A stretch of 64,000 nucleotides of DNA, from the NCBI RefSeq assembly GCF_902500215.1, contig NZ_CABVOU010000039.1:480072-544071 (forward strand). Reading direction: 5' to 3'. This stretch comes from Halomonas lysinitropha. GTDB lineage: Bacteria; Pseudomonadota; Gammaproteobacteria; Pseudomonadales; Halomonadaceae. The notes under the pieces were generated by a model. It searched no databases. It was not told the DNA's origin and saw nothing but the letters and a program-made list of their open reading frames with translations. This document shows positions 37,289 through 47,161 of the stretch, in pieces. The position numbers and the translations under genes were made by a program. The first letter of the stretch is position 1. Each line of letters starts with the position of its first letter.

Positions 37289-38890
37289 TCAGCTCTGCCA
37301 GGGCGCAAGCCCGGCGGCGGCTACCAGCGCACGCGTATAGTCACTGACGGGGTTCTCCAGGACCTGCAGGCAGTCGCCCTGTTCCATCACCTCACCGTCC
37401 TTGAGCACCATCACCCGATGGGCCATGGCGCGAACGACTGCCAGGTCATGGCTGATGAACAGATAGCTGAGATGCCGTCGGGTCTGGAGGTCGCGCAGCA
37501 ATTCGACGAGCTGCTTCTGGACGCTGCGGTCCAGCGCCGACGTGGGTTCGTCGAGGACCACCAGTCGTGGCTCGAGAATGATGGCGCGGGCCACCGCGAT
37601 GCGCTGACGCTGGCCGCCGGAGAACTCGTGGGGATAGCGGGAGGCGCACTCCTCGGGGAGGCCCACCTCGCGCAGGGTGTCACGCACTCGGCGATCGACT
37701 TCAGCGGTGGTGAGCTCTGGATGATGGAAGCGCAGCCCTTCGCTGACGATATCGAAGACCGGCAGACGCGGCGAGAGCGAACCGTAGGGATCCTGGAACA
37801 CTACCTGCAGATTGCGGCGCTGGCGTCGCAGCGCGTTGCCGGTCAGCTGGTCGAGGCGGGTGCCGTCGAAGTCGATCTCGCCGCTGCCCTGGCCCAGCCG
37901 CAGCAGGGCGAGGGCCAGGGTGGTCTTGCCCGAGCCGGATTCGCCGACGATGCCCAGGGTCTCGCCGGGTGCCACGTGGAGGTCCAGCGGCTTGACGGCC
38001 TCGAACGGCGGCGGACGCCGGGCGAACAGCCGTCTTGGCCGGGGAAAGCGGACCGCGACGCCTCGGGCACGAAGGAGGGGAGCGATCCGGCCGATGGGTG
38101 CTGGGCGGCCCTCTGGCTCGGCTTCCAGCAGCAGCCGGGTGTAGTCGCTGCGCGGGCGGGTGAAGACCGCCTCCACTGGCCCGGTTTCCTGTTCTCGGCC
38201 ACCATTCAGCACGCAGATCCTGTCGGCATGGCGGTGCACCAGATTGAGGTCGTGGGTGATGAAGAGCATGCCCATGCCGTGGGCATCCCGCAGTTCGGCG
38301 AGCAGGGCGAGGATCTCCTGCTGCACGGTGACGTCGAGCGCGGTGGTGGGCTCGTCGGCGATCAGCAGCTCGGGGCCGTTGGCGATGGCCATGGCGATCA
38401 TGACCCGCTGGCGCTGGCCGCCGGAGATCTGGTGTGGCCAGGCATCCAGCAGGTCGTCGGCGCGCGGCAGCTTGACCTGTTCCAGCAGTTCGCGGGTGCG
38501 CACCCGGGCGGCCTTGCCCGTGAGTCCCTGGTGCAGGCGCAGGGTCTCGCCGATCTGCTTGCCGATGGGATGTAGCGGATTGAGTGAGGTCATGGGTTCC
38601 TGGAAGACGAAGCCGACCCGTCCGCCCCGCAATCCGCGCCAACCCCGTTCGGGCAGGGTGGTAAGGTCGGTATCGCCCAGCCGCCGCCCGCCTTCCACCC
38701 GGGCATTGGGTGGCAGAAGATTCATGGCGCCGAGTGCCGAGACCGACTTGCCGGAGCCGGATTCGCCGACCAGCGCGAGGGTTTCGCCACGATTGACGGT
38801 GAGCGACAGCCGATCGACCACGGTGACCGCGTCGAAGGTGATGGTCAGGTCGTGTAGCTGCAGCAGGGGGGTAGTGCCAGGCTCACGCAT
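37289..38890 (-). CDS. yejF: ABC transporter ATP-binding protein YejF-like (two ATPase domains)
   Basis: A 533-aa fused double ATPase of an oligopeptide/microcin C-type importer. Each half has Walker A GESGSGKS, signature SGGQRQRV or SGGQRQRI, and Walker B (LLIADEPTTALD; LVVLDEPTSALD). The start at 38890 (MREPGTTPL) has GAGGAG 8 nt upstream and overlaps the yejE end by 8 nt; a longer in-frame start at 38968 runs into yejE and was rejected. It is the last gene of yejABEF. Confidence 0.92.
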   Translation of the reverse strand: MREPGTTPLLQLHDLTITFDAVTVVDRLSLTVNRGETLALVGESGSGKSVSALGAMNLLPPNARVEGGRRLGDTDLTTLPERGWRGLRGGRVGFVFQEPMTSLNPLHPIGKQIGETLRLHQGLTGKAARVRTRELLEQVKLPRADDLLDAWPHQISGGQRQRVMIAMAIANGPELLIADEPTTALDVTVQQEILALLAELRDAHGMGMLFITHDLNLVHRHADRICVLNGGREQETGPVEAVFTRPRSDYTRLLLEAEPEGRPAPIGRIAPLLRARGVAVRFPRPRRLFARRPPPFEAVKPLDLHVAPGETLGIVGESGSGKTTLALALLRLGQGSGEIDFDGTRLDQLTGNALRRQRRNLQVVFQDPYGSLSPRLPVFDIVSEGLRFHHPELTTAEVDRRVRDTLREVGLPEECASRYPHEFSGGQRQRIAVARAIILEPRLVVLDEPTSALDRSVQKQLVELLRDLQTRRHLSYLFISHDLAVVRAMAHRVMVLKDGEVMEQGDCLQVLENPVSDYTRALVAAAGLAPWQS

Positions 38891-39977
38891 CGGGCCTGCT
38901 CCTCGGAGATTCGCTGGCTGCCGGGGATGGGCCGGCGGCATGCTGAATATGGCGGGGGTCGAAGGCATCGCGTAACCCTTCGCCGATGAACACCAGCAGC
39001 GAGAGCATCACCGAGAGGCTGACGAAGGCGGTAATGCCCAGCCAAGGGGCCTGGAGGTTGTTCTTGCCCTGGGCGACCAGTTCGCCCAGGGACGGCGAGC
39101 CCGGTGGCAGGCCGAAACCGAGGAAGTCCAGGGCGGTGAGGGTGGTGATGGCCCCGGTGAAGAGGAAGGGAATGAAGGTCAGGGTGGCGACCATGGCATT
39201 GGGCAGCACGTGGCGCCACATGATCAGCCGTGAGGGCAGGCCCATGGCCTTGGCCGCACGTACGTATTCCAGGTTTCGGGCGCGCAGGAACTCGGCGCGC
39301 ACCACGTCGACCAGTCCCAGCCAGGAGAACAGCAGCATGATGCCCAGCAGCCACCAGAGATTGGGTTCCACCAGGCTTGCCAGGATGATCAGCAGGAACA
39401 GCATGGGCAGCCCCGACCAGATCTCGGTGATGCGCTGGCCTATCAGGTCCACCTTGCCGCCGAAGTAGCCCTGGATACCGCCGGCCAGCACCCCCAGTAC
39501 CAGTGACCCGGCGGTAAGTACCAGCGCGAAGATCACCGAGAGCCGAAACCCGTAGATCACCCTGGCCAGAACATCGCGGCCCTGGTCGTCGGTACCCAGC
39601 CAGTGGCGCGCGGTGGGCGGCGACGGAGCCGGGTGGTCGAGGGCCATGTCCAGGGTCTCGTAGGAGAAGGGGATCGGTGGCCAGAGCATCCAGCCGTTGG
39701 CCGTGATCTCGTCGCGCACGAAGGAATCGCGGTAGTCGGCGGGGCTGGGCAGAAAACCGCCGAATTCGGTGTCTGGGTAGTCCACCAGAACCGGTATGTA
39801 CCACTGCCCCTGGTACTGCATGACGATGGGTCGGTCATTGGCGATCAACTCGGCTACCAGGCTCACCAGGAAGAGGGTCGCAAAGATCCATAGCGAGAGC
39901 CGGGCGCGACGGTTGTCGCGAAAGACCGCCAGGCGGCGACGCGTGATGGGAGAGAAATCCCGCGAGAGCAATGACAT
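38883..39977 (-). CDS. yejE: ABC transporter permease YejE-like
   Basis: A 364-aa inner-membrane permease. An N-terminal helix is followed by the large YejE-type periplasmic insertion (about 45-130, with FGGFLPSPADYRDSFVRDEI and GTDDQGRDVLARVIYG). The BPD domain then has its EAA loop at EYVRAAKAMGLPSRLIMWRH. The ATG at 39977 (MSLLSRDFSPITRRR) follows the yejB stop by 4 nt. Confidence 0.92.
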   Translation of the reverse strand: MSLLSRDFSPITRRRLAVFRDNRRARLSLWIFATLFLVSLVAELIANDRPIVMQYQGQWYIPVLVDYPDTEFGGFLPSPADYRDSFVRDEITANGWMLWPPIPFSYETLDMALDHPAPSPPTARHWLGTDDQGRDVLARVIYGFRLSVIFALVLTAGSLVLGVLAGGIQGYFGGKVDLIGQRITEIWSGLPMLFLLIILASLVEPNLWWLLGIMLLFSWLGLVDVVRAEFLRARNLEYVRAAKAMGLPSRLIMWRHVLPNAMVATLTFIPFLFTGAITTLTALDFLGFGLPPGSPSLGELVAQGKNNLQAPWLGITAFVSLSVMLSLLVFIGEGLRDAFDPRHIQHAAGPSPAASESPRSRPDA

Positions 39978-39981
39978 CGGT

Positions 39982-41055
39982 TCAGGACTCCCGTGTCTCG
40001 AAGTCGATACGAGGGTCCACCCACACATAGGTCAGGTCCGAAATCAGCTTCAGGACCAGTCCAATCAGGGTGTAGAGGTAGAGGGTGCCGAAGATCACCG
40101 GGTAGTCACGCTGCATGACCGCCTCGAAGCCCAGCAGGCCCAGGCCATTGAGCGAGAAGATGACCTCGATCAGCAGCGAACCGGTGAAGAAGATGCCGAT
40201 CAGGGCGGCTGGCAGCCCGGCGATGATGATCAGCATGGCATTGCGGAAGACGTGGCCGTAGAGCACCCGTCGGTCGCTGGCCCCCTTGGCACGGGCGGTG
40301 AGCACATACTGCTTGTGAACCTCGTCGAGGAAGCTGTTCTTGGTCAGCATGGTCAGGGTCGCGAAACTGCCGATGGCCGAGGCGATCACTGGCAGGGTGA
40401 TGTGCCACAGGTAGTCTTTGATCTTGCCCCAGGCGGAGAGCTCGTCGAAGTCCGGCGAGGTCAGGCCGCGCAGCGGGAACAGGTCCCAGTAGCTGCCGCC
40501 CGCGAACAGTACGATCAGCAGGATGGCGAACAGGAAGCCGGGGATGGCGTAGCCGACGATGACCAGCCCCGAACTCCAGACGTCGAAGCGTGATCCGTGC
40601 CGCAGGGCCTTGCGGATACCCAGCGGGATCGACACCAGATAGACCACCAGCGTGGTCCAGAGCCCTAGCGAGATCGATACGGGAAGACGCTCGAGCATCA
40701 GGGTGGTGACCTGCTCGTCGCGGAAGAAGCTCTCGCCGAAATCGAAGGTGGCGTAGTCGACGATCATGCCGAGGAAGCGCTCATGAGCCGGCTGGTCGAA
40801 CCCGAACTGGGCCTCGAGCTTCTCGATAAAGGCGGGGGGGATTCCTCGTGCGCCTCGCGACTCGCCGCCCGAAGCGACGTCCCCGCCGCCGCCTTCCATG
40901 CGAGTGCTGGCCTGGCTGGAGAGGCCTTCGAAACGGGCCAGCATCTGGTCGATGGGACCGCCCGGCGCGGCCTGGACGATGATGAAATTGAGCAGCATGA
41001 TCCCCAGCAGGGTGGGGATCATCAGCAGCAGGCGGCGCAGTACATAGCGGGCCAC
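39982..41055 (-). CDS. yejB: ABC transporter permease YejB-like
   Basis: A 357-aa inner-membrane permease. It begins with [20 protein letters not shown], the usual N-terminal helix of DppB/YejB proteins, followed by the YejB-type polar insertion (about 40-110). The EAA loop region is [20 protein letters not shown]. It lies between the binding-protein gene (57-nt gap) and yejE. Confidence 0.92.
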   Translation of the reverse strand: MARYVLRRLLLMIPTLLGIMLLNFIIVQAAPGGPIDQMLARFEGLSSQASTRMEGGGGDVASGGESRGARGIPPAFIEKLEAQFGFDQPAHERFLGMIVDYATFDFGESFFRDEQVTTLMLERLPVSISLGLWTTLVVYLVSIPLGIRKALRHGSRFDVWSSGLVIVGYAIPGFLFAILLIVLFAGGSYWDLFPLRGLTSPDFDELSAWGKIKDYLWHITLPVIASAIGSFATLTMLTKNSFLDEVHKQYVLTARAKGASDRRVLYGHVFRNAMLIIIAGLPAALIGIFFTGSLLIEVIFSLNGLGLLGFEAVMQRDYPVIFGTLYLYTLIGLVLKLISDLTYVWVDPRIDFETRES

Positions 41056-41112
41056 GGTGTATCCTTACTCCACGGATGATGGCAGCCGGCGCCGTTCGCC
41101 GGTCATGCGCCT

Positions 41113-42942
41113 TCAGCGGTTGCGCTGGCGGGCCTCGATCTCGGCGCCGCGCTCGGGGTCTACCCACCAGGCGGCCAGGTCCAGGTTGTACTCGGGAAAG
41201 GGCTCCTGCCAGCCGAACTTGTCCCACAGGGCAATACGCGTCTGCCCGAGATGCCACTGGGGAATGACGTAGAAGCCCCAGCGCAGCACTCGGTCCAGCG
41301 CCCTGGCGGCCGTGTCCAGCGCTTCCCGGGAGTCGGCGGCGATCAGGGTATCGACCAGGTCGTCGATCACCGGATTACTGAGCCCAATCAGGTTGCGACT
41401 CTGGGGAACCTCGGCATATTCGCTGGTCCAGAAGTCGCGCTGTTCATTGCCGGGGTTCGCTGACTGGGGGAAGCTGCCGACGATGATATCGAAATCGAAC
41501 TGGCGCAGCCGATTGAGGTACTGGTTGACGTCGACGATGCGAATATCGCCTTCAATGCCGATTTTCGCCAGGTTCTGCAGCAGCGGCTGCACGACCCGCT
41601 CGAACTGGGTGTCGAAGAGCAGCACCTCCAGGCTCAAGGGTTCACCTGAATCCGGGTGGGTCATGACCCCATCGCTTACCACATAGCCGGCCTCGTTGAG
41701 CAGCTTCAGCGCCTTCGCCAGCCGAGGTCGCATCTCCTCGGGGTGTTCGATGGGCAGGGGCTCTTGGAAGATCCGCTCGGGCAGGGCCTCACGGTGTGGC
41801 TCGAGCAGGGCCAATTCAGCCTCGCTTGGCAGGCCCTCGGCGGCCATCTCGGAGTTGGCGAAATAGCTCTCGGTGCGCTGGTAGGCGCCGTAGAAGAGGT
41901 TGCGGTTGAGCCACTCGAAGTCGAAGGCCAGGTTGAGGGCCTCGCGGACCCGAACGTCCTGGAACTTGTCGCGCCGCAGGTTCATTACATAGGCCTGCAT
42001 GCCGGCGGGCTGGCCGTCCGGTACCTCGAGGCGCTTGATGAACCCTTCATCCCGAGCCGGAAAGTCATAGGCGGTGGCCCAGTTGCGCGCACTGGTCTCG
42101 ATACGCATGTCGAGGTTGCCGGCCTTGAAGGCTTCGAGGGCCACCGTCTGGTCGCGGTAGTAGTCGTAGATCAGCCGATCGATGTTGTGACGGCCCCGGT
42201 TTGCCGGGAGGTCCTTTCCCCAGTAGTCATCAACGCGTTCATAGACGATGCGCCGGCCAGGCTCCACCACGCCGATACGGTAGGGACCGGAGCCGAGCAG
42301 GGCATCGCGGGTAGTGGCCTCGAAATCACGACCCTGCCAGAAGTGAGCCGGCAGGATCGGCAACTGGCCGATGATCAGCGGCAGTTCCCGCGAGTCGCTG
42401 TCGGCGAGGTCGAAGTGCACGGTATCCTCGCCCACCGCTCGGATGCCCACCACGTCGGCGTAGTAGGCGCCGTAGAAGGGCTGGCCCTGCTCCGTCAGGG
42501 TCTCGAAGCTGAATACCACATCCTCGGCGGTGACCGGCTCGCCATCGTGGAAACGCGCCTGGGGGTGCAGATCGAATTCGATCCATTGGCGATCCGGATC
42601 GAGCCGCACGCCCTCGGCGAGCAGGCCATACATCGAGAAGGGCTCGTCGGGGTTCTGGGTCAGCAGGGTGTCATAGATCTCGGTGAGGCCGGTGGCCGGG
42701 GTGCCGCGGATGATGAAGGGGTTGGTGGAGTCGAAGCTGCCGATAGCCGAGCGCACCAGGCTGCCCCCCTGGGGAGCGTCGGGGTCGGCATGGGGGAAGT
42801 GGCCAAAGTCCGCCGGCAGCGCCGGGTCGCCATAGAGGGCCAGGCCGTGGACGGTGGGCACCTCGGCGGGGTCGGCCGCCATGGCCGGTCCGCCGAGCAG
42901 CATGCCCAGCAGCAGGGCCAGGCCAGAGGCAGCATGTCGCAT
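41113..42942 (-). CDS. yejA: Extracellular solute-binding protein YejA-like
   Basis: A 609-aa family 5 periplasmic receptor. The signal peptide (cleavage after GGPAMA) is followed by VHGLALYGDPALPADFGHFP, the signature opening of YejA. The segment FHDGEPVTAEDVVFSFETL is the family 5 core. Related systems import peptides such as microcin C. It is the first gene of yejABEF, with mltD upstream on the same strand. Confidence 0.92.
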   Translation of the reverse strand: MRHAASGLALLLGMLLGGPAMAADPAEVPTVHGLALYGDPALPADFGHFPHADPDAPQGGSLVRSAIGSFDSTNPFIIRGTPATGLTEIYDTLLTQNPDEPFSMYGLLAEGVRLDPDRQWIEFDLHPQARFHDGEPVTAEDVVFSFETLTEQGQPFYGAYYADVVGIRAVGEDTVHFDLADSDSRELPLIIGQLPILPAHFWQGRDFEATTRDALLGSGPYRIGVVEPGRRIVYERVDDYWGKDLPANRGRHNIDRLIYDYYRDQTVALEAFKAGNLDMRIETSARNWATAYDFPARDEGFIKRLEVPDGQPAGMQAYVMNLRRDKFQDVRVREALNLAFDFEWLNRNLFYGAYQRTESYFANSEMAAEGLPSEAELALLEPHREALPERIFQEPLPIEHPEEMRPRLAKALKLLNEAGYVVSDGVMTHPDSGEPLSLEVLLFDTQFERVVQPLLQNLAKIGIEGDIRIVDVNQYLNRLRQFDFDIIVGSFPQSANPGNEQRDFWTSEYAEVPQSRNLIGLSNPVIDDLVDTLIAADSREALDTAARALDRVLRWGFYVIPQWHLGQTRIALWDKFGWQEPFPEYNLDLAAWWVDPERGAEIEARQRNR

Positions 42943-42984
42943 CGATCAGATTCCTTGTAGCAGGCTGGGCCTTGGCCCCCGTCA

Positions 42985-44172
42985 TCAACTACCGGAAAGT
43001 GTCAGCTGTTGCCCAGGTTGTAAAGCGTCGAGCCGTTCGATGCCGTTCCAGCGTGCCAGGTCGGTCAGGGCCACGGCATGGCGTGAGGCGATGCCCGAGA
43101 GGCTATCGCCGCGACGAACCACGTAGACGTCATCACCGTCGGCGGCGACCGCTCGCCGGCTTGTGCCGCTACTGAGCCGGGCGACAAGCCGTTCGGCACT
43201 GTCGGCGGGAACCAGCAGTCGCTCGACGTGACGGGGATCGGCCTGATGACCCAGCAGGCCCGGGTTCAGCTCGGCCAGTTCGGTGCGCGAGATACCCGCC
43301 AGATGTGCGGCCTCGTCGAGCTTCAGCGGACGGGTCACCGGCACCTCGGCGATAGCCGGCGTGGCTTCGATCCGAGGCAGTTCGACGTCGTAGTGTTCCG
43401 GCTCGGCGATGATCGCCGAGATGGCGATCAGCTTGGGAACGTAGGCCATCGTCTCACGCGGTAGCTTGAGATCCCAGTAGCTGGCGGTTTGTCCTCGGGA
43501 AAGCGCGGCGCTGCGGGCATTGTTCACGGTGCCGGCGCCAGCATTGTAGGCCGCCAGGGAGAGCTCGATGTCACCCTCGTACCACTGCTCGGCCTGCATT
43601 TCGATGTAGTCAAGAGCGGCGTGAGTGGAGCGCGCCACATCCAGGCGGCCATCGTAGCCGCCGCCACGGCGCAGCCCGAGTGCATGGCCGGTGCCGGGCA
43701 TGAACTGCCAGAGGCCGGCCGCTCCGCGGTGGCTGCGGGCGGTGGGGTCGAAGGAGCTCTCGATGAAGGGGATCAGGGCGATCTCGCCGGGCAGCCCGCG
43801 TTCCTCCACTCGCTCGGTAATCCAGGCGAGCCAGGGTCGAGCTCGCTCGGTGATCTCGGTGATATTGCGGGGGCTCTGGCGGTAGTGGTCGATCCAGTGC
43901 TGGACACGTGCCTGATCGACGTCCTCCTGCCACTCGAAGGCCTCGGCGAGGCGCGACCAGGCATCTCTGGGCTCGAGGGCCAGGGCATCCCAGAAGGTCT
44001 GGTTCGAGGGGAGCGGGGCGTACTGGGCCGACTGGCTGGCCGAATCGTCCGTGAAAGCGCGCTGGGGGGTCGGTGAGGCCTGGCTGTTGCCGGTCGTGGC
44101 CATCAACGAGCCCATCAGCGCGAGACAGCTGGTGAAGCCCAGGATCCGTCGACGTGTCGTGTGGTAGGTCAT
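42985..44172 (-). CDS. mltD: Membrane-bound lytic murein transglycosylase D-like, LysM-containing
   Basis: Cleaves peptidoglycan glycan strands, 395 aa. The N-terminus has a signal-like helix (ILGFTSCLALMGSLMATTG), but a lipobox is not convincing. The SLT domain carries the catalytic Glu in IPFIESSFDPTARSHRGAAG followed by GLWQFMPGTG. A C-terminal LysM (YVVRRGDSLSGIASRHAVAL) and a degenerate LysM-like stretch before it bind peptidoglycan. It is next to gloB, as in E. coli. Confidence 0.9.
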   Translation of the reverse strand: MTYHTTRRRILGFTSCLALMGSLMATTGNSQASPTPQRAFTDDSASQSAQYAPLPSNQTFWDALALEPRDAWSRLAEAFEWQEDVDQARVQHWIDHYRQSPRNITEITERARPWLAWITERVEERGLPGEIALIPFIESSFDPTARSHRGAAGLWQFMPGTGHALGLRRGGGYDGRLDVARSTHAALDYIEMQAEQWYEGDIELSLAAYNAGAGTVNNARSAALSRGQTASYWDLKLPRETMAYVPKLIAISAIIAEPEHYDVELPRIEATPAIAEVPVTRPLKLDEAAHLAGISRTELAELNPGLLGHQADPRHVERLLVPADSAERLVARLSSGTSRRAVAADGDDVYVVRRGDSLSGIASRHAVALTDLARWNGIERLDALQPGQQLTLSGS

Positions 44173-44245
44173 CGAGAGGTGATCTCCTGGTCATGCGGGA
44201 GCCTGCCGCCACGGGCAGGCCGGGTGTCGTTCGGCAATGGTACGT

Positions 44246-45013
44246 TCAGAAGGCGTCCTTCCACGCACGCAGCGTGGTGAAGGTCGCCAGGCTGCCGTCG
44301 GTGTCGCCATGCGCCGCTGCGGCCTGGCGTACGCCGGCCGAATCGCAGCGCAGAAAGGGATTGATGCTGCGTTCGCGACCCAGGGTGGTGGGCAAGGTGG
44401 GTCGGTCGAGCTCCCGGGCCCGCTGGCACTCCGCCTGTGCGGTCTCGACATCGGGGTTATCGGGATCGGCAGTGCGGGCGAACGCCAGGTTGGCCAGGGT
44501 GTACTCGTGGGCGGCGAACACCAGAGTGTCCTCCGGCAGGGAGTCGAGGCGCGACAGCGAGGCGTGCATCTGTGCCGGGGTGCCCTCGAAGAGCCTTCCG
44601 CAGCCGCCACTGAACAGCACGTCACCGCTGAACAGCAGGGGCGGGATGCCAGGCGTGAAGTAGGCGATATGATCCAGGGTGTGGCCTGGCAGGGCGAGCA
44701 CTTCGAAGAGCCTGCCCATTACCCGTATCTCGTCGCCGTCGCCGACCCGCTCGTCGATGCCCTCGATATCGGGATTGTCCGGGCCAATCACCCGCGGCGA
44801 GTAGCGCTTGATCAGTTCCGCCAGGCCGCCGGTGTGATCGTGATGATGGTGGGTGATCAGGACGCTGCCAAGCTCCAGGCCTTCGCGCTCCAGCCACTCG
44901 ATCACCGGCGTTGCATCGCCGGGGTCCACCACGCAAACTGCCTGGTTGGTGTCCTGGCGAAGCAGCCAGATATAGTTGTCGCTAAAGGCGGGTATCGGTG
45001 TCACGCTCAACAT
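44246..45013 (-). CDS. gloB: Hydroxyacylglutathione hydrolase (glyoxalase II)
   Basis: Hydrolyses S-lactoylglutathione in methylglyoxal detoxification, 255 aa. The binuclear metal site motif THHHHDHTGG and the later FSGDVLFSGGCGRLFEGT are intact. The C-terminal substrate-binding tail GRERSINPFLRC is also present. It is divergent from the methyltransferase gene, as in E. coli gloB/yafS. Confidence 0.95.
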   Translation of the reverse strand: MLSVTPIPAFSDNYIWLLRQDTNQAVCVVDPGDATPVIEWLEREGLELGSVLITHHHHDHTGGLAELIKRYSPRVIGPDNPDIEGIDERVGDGDEIRVMGRLFEVLALPGHTLDHIAYFTPGIPPLLFSGDVLFSGGCGRLFEGTPAQMHASLSRLDSLPEDTLVFAAHEYTLANLAFARTADPDNPDVETAQAECQRARELDRPTLPTTLGRERSINPFLRCDSAGVRQAAAAHGDTDGSLATFTTLRAWKDAF

Positions 45014-45109
45014 GGGCTCGGAGTCCTTGACGGAGGCGTTGCCAGACGCTGCCGCAATTCGTTGCGATATGGTTTACAAAACCCGGCACTGTGGAGGGAA
45101 AAGGGCACT

Positions 45110-45883
45110 ATGTCAAATTCGCGGGATCCCCATGCCCTGGCGCGGCTGGTCCGGGAGGGGCGGCGTTACTGGGCGTCGCCGGCGGGTCAGGCACTGTGGC
45201 GGGCCGAGCGCGCCTGCCTGGGGCCGGTCTGCGAAGAGCTCGTCGGGCAGCACAGCCTTGAGCTGGGCATGGCTCCCGTGCTGAGTGATATCTGCCCGAT
45301 CCGCCATGCCCTGGGCTGGGCACCTAACCACGAGATGGCCGATCATGTGTCGACCCTGGTGTGCCTGCCGGATGCCTTGCCCCTTCCCGATGACAGCCTG
45401 AGCCTGGTGCTGATTCATCACCTGCTGGAGGTGATTGCCGAGCCGCATCGCACGCTGCAGGAGGCCGCGCGGGTTACCGCCGATAATGGGCGACTGATCA
45501 TTTTCGGCTGGTGCCCGCTGAGTGCGGGGGGGATGTCGCGGGTCTGGCCGGGCAGGCGGCGTCGCATGCCCTGGCGAGGTCACTGGCGGACCCCCGGTCG
45601 ACTCGGCGACTGGCTGGCGTTTGTCGATTTCGAGATCGAGCGGGTAGACTACTGCGGGTTTCACCTGCCCGGCAGTCTGCCGCGCAATACCATGCTGGAG
45701 ACCCTCGGCCGGCGCCACAATCTGCCGCTGGGGGATAGCTACATGATTCATGCCCGCCCCCGGGCGCAGCTCGCCCAGTCACAGCGCTCGCGCTTCGAAC
45801 TGTCACGCCCCCTGGCCGGACCCGCCCTGGGCAGCGCTACGCGGACCGGGCCACAGACGCAAAGGAACCGCAAGATTGACTGA
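45110..45883 (+). CDS. Class I SAM-dependent methyltransferase, YafS-like
   Basis: A 257-aa protein. It has a Methyltransf_11-like core ([42 protein letters not shown]), but the canonical glycine-rich SAM loop is degenerate or missing near the N-terminus, as is usual in the YafS group. The substrate is unknown. The ATG at 45110 has a GGAGGG region upstream; the much longer in-frame extension is antisense to gloB and was rejected. It overlaps rnhA by 8 nt. Confidence 0.82.
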   Translation: MSNSRDPHALARLVREGRRYWASPAGQALWRAERACLGPVCEELVGQHSLELGMAPVLSDICPIRHALGWAPNHEMADHVSTLVCLPDALPLPDDSLSLVLIHHLLEVIAEPHRTLQEAARVTADNGRLIIFGWCPLSAGGMSRVWPGRRRRMPWRGHWRTPGRLGDWLAFVDFEIERVDYCGFHLPGSLPRNTMLETLGRRHNLPLGDSYMIHARPRAQLAQSQRSRFELSRPLAGPALGSATRTGPQTQRNRKID

Positions 45884-46361
45884 CAGACGCCACGCTGAGC
45901 CCCCAAACAACGAGCTTTCACAGACAGTAACGATCTATACCGACGGGGCTTGCCGAGGCAATCCCGGCCCCGGCGGATGGGGGTCGCTGCTGGTCAGCGG
46001 CGATCACGAGAAGGCGCTCAAGGGCTTCGAGGCGGTGACCACCAATAACCGTATGGAGCTGATGGCGGCGATCATGGCCTTGCGCGAGCTCAAGCGTCCC
46101 TGTCGGGTGGCGCTGTGGACCGATTCCGAGTACCTGCGCAAGGGCATCACCGAGTGGATTCACAACTGGATCAAGCGTGGCTGGAAAACCGCTTCCCGCC
46201 AGCCGGTCAAGAATGCCGAGCTGTGGCGCGAACTCCACGAAGAGACTCATCGCCATGCGATCGAGTGGCACTGGGTCAAGGGGCACAGTGGCCATCCCGG
46301 TAACGAGCGCGCCGATGAACTGGCCAACCAGGCCATCGACGAGAACCGAGCCCGCGCCTGA
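45876..46361 (+). CDS. rnhA: Ribonuclease HI
   Basis: Degrades RNA in RNA-DNA hybrids, 161 aa. Catalytic acidic residues are visible in [38 protein letters not shown] and [10 protein letters not shown]. No ATG lies before the conserved core, so TTG at 45876 is chosen, with AAGGA 9 nt upstream. It overlaps the methyltransferase stop by 8 nt. This adds about 14 residues compared with the E. coli enzyme. Confidence 0.93.
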   Translation: MTDRRHAEPPNNELSQTVTIYTDGACRGNPGPGGWGSLLVSGDHEKALKGFEAVTTNNRMELMAAIMALRELKRPCRVALWTDSEYLRKGITEWIHNWIKRGWKTASRQPVKNAELWRELHEETHRHAIEWHWVKGHSGHPGNERADELANQAIDENRARA

Positions 46362-46399
46362 GTCTCCGCCTTACCCTGCGAGCCGACGAGAGATCCCCC

Positions 46400-47161
46400 A
46401 TGCGTCAGATCATCCTGGACACCGAGACCACCGGCATTGATCCCCGGGACGGCCATCGCCTGATCGAGATCGGAGCCGTCGAGATGGTCAATCGCCGCCT
46501 CACCGGCAACCGCTATCACCAGTACATCAACCCGGAGCGCGACATCGAGGCCGAAGCCGTTAGCGTTCACGGCATCACCAACGAACGGGTGGCCGAGGAG
46601 CCGGTCTTCGCCGAGATCGCCGATGCCTTCTGGGCCTTTATCGAAGGGGCCGAGCTGGTGATCCACAACGCGCCCTTCGACGTGGGTTTCATCGACCACG
46701 AACTCGGCATGCTCAATGCGAGGCGCAGCGAGCCACGGCTCGGCCCGGTGGCGGAGCACTGCCGAGTTCTAGATACCCTGACACTGGCGCGCGACAAGCA
46801 CCCCGGCCAGCGCAATAGCCTCGATGCGCTCTGCAAGCGTTACGAGATCGACAACGGGCGACGTGTTCTGCACGGCGCCCTGCTCGACGCCGAGATCCTT
46901 GCCGACGTCTATCTGGCCATGACCGGGGGGCAGACCCGGCTCTCTCTGGATGCTTCAGCATCCTCGACAGGTCGCGACGGTCAGCTGACCGGGCTGGCCA
47001 TCCGCCGCTTGTCTCTCTCACCGGGTCAGCTTCGTGTCGTGCCGCCCGACGAGGCAGAGCTGGCGGCGCATCGGGCCAAGCTGGATCGAATCCGCGACGC
47101 GTCCGGCGAGTGCCGCTGGGATGCCCACTCCGGCCTGTCGGGCGAGGAGGCGTCACGCTGA
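46400..47161 (+). CDS. dnaQ: DNA polymerase III epsilon subunit (proofreading exonuclease)
   Basis: 3'-5' exonuclease of the replicative polymerase, 253 aa. Exo I is LDTETTGIDPRDGHRLIEIG, Exo II is HNAPFDVGFIDHEL, and Exo III is LHGALLDAEILADVYL. The C-terminal part (after about 185) would bind the alpha subunit. It lies downstream of rnhA on the same strand; in E. coli the two genes are divergent. Its stop overlaps the nudC start by 1 nt. Confidence 0.95.
   Translation: MRQIILDTETTGIDPRDGHRLIEIGAVEMVNRRLTGNRYHQYINPERDIEAEAVSVHGITNERVAEEPVFAEIADAFWAFIEGAELVIHNAPFDVGFIDHELGMLNARRSEPRLGPVAEHCRVLDTLTLARDKHPGQRNSLDALCKRYEIDNGRRVLHGALLDAEILADVYLAMTGGQTRLSLDASASSTGRDGQLTGLAIRRLSLSPGQLRVVPPDEAELAAHRAKLDRIRDASGECRWDAHSGLSGEEASR

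Noticed and set aside
44237..45109. Long N-terminal extension of the methyltransferase
   Set aside because: The extension is antisense to gloB and lacks a ribosome-binding site, whereas ATG 45110 has one.
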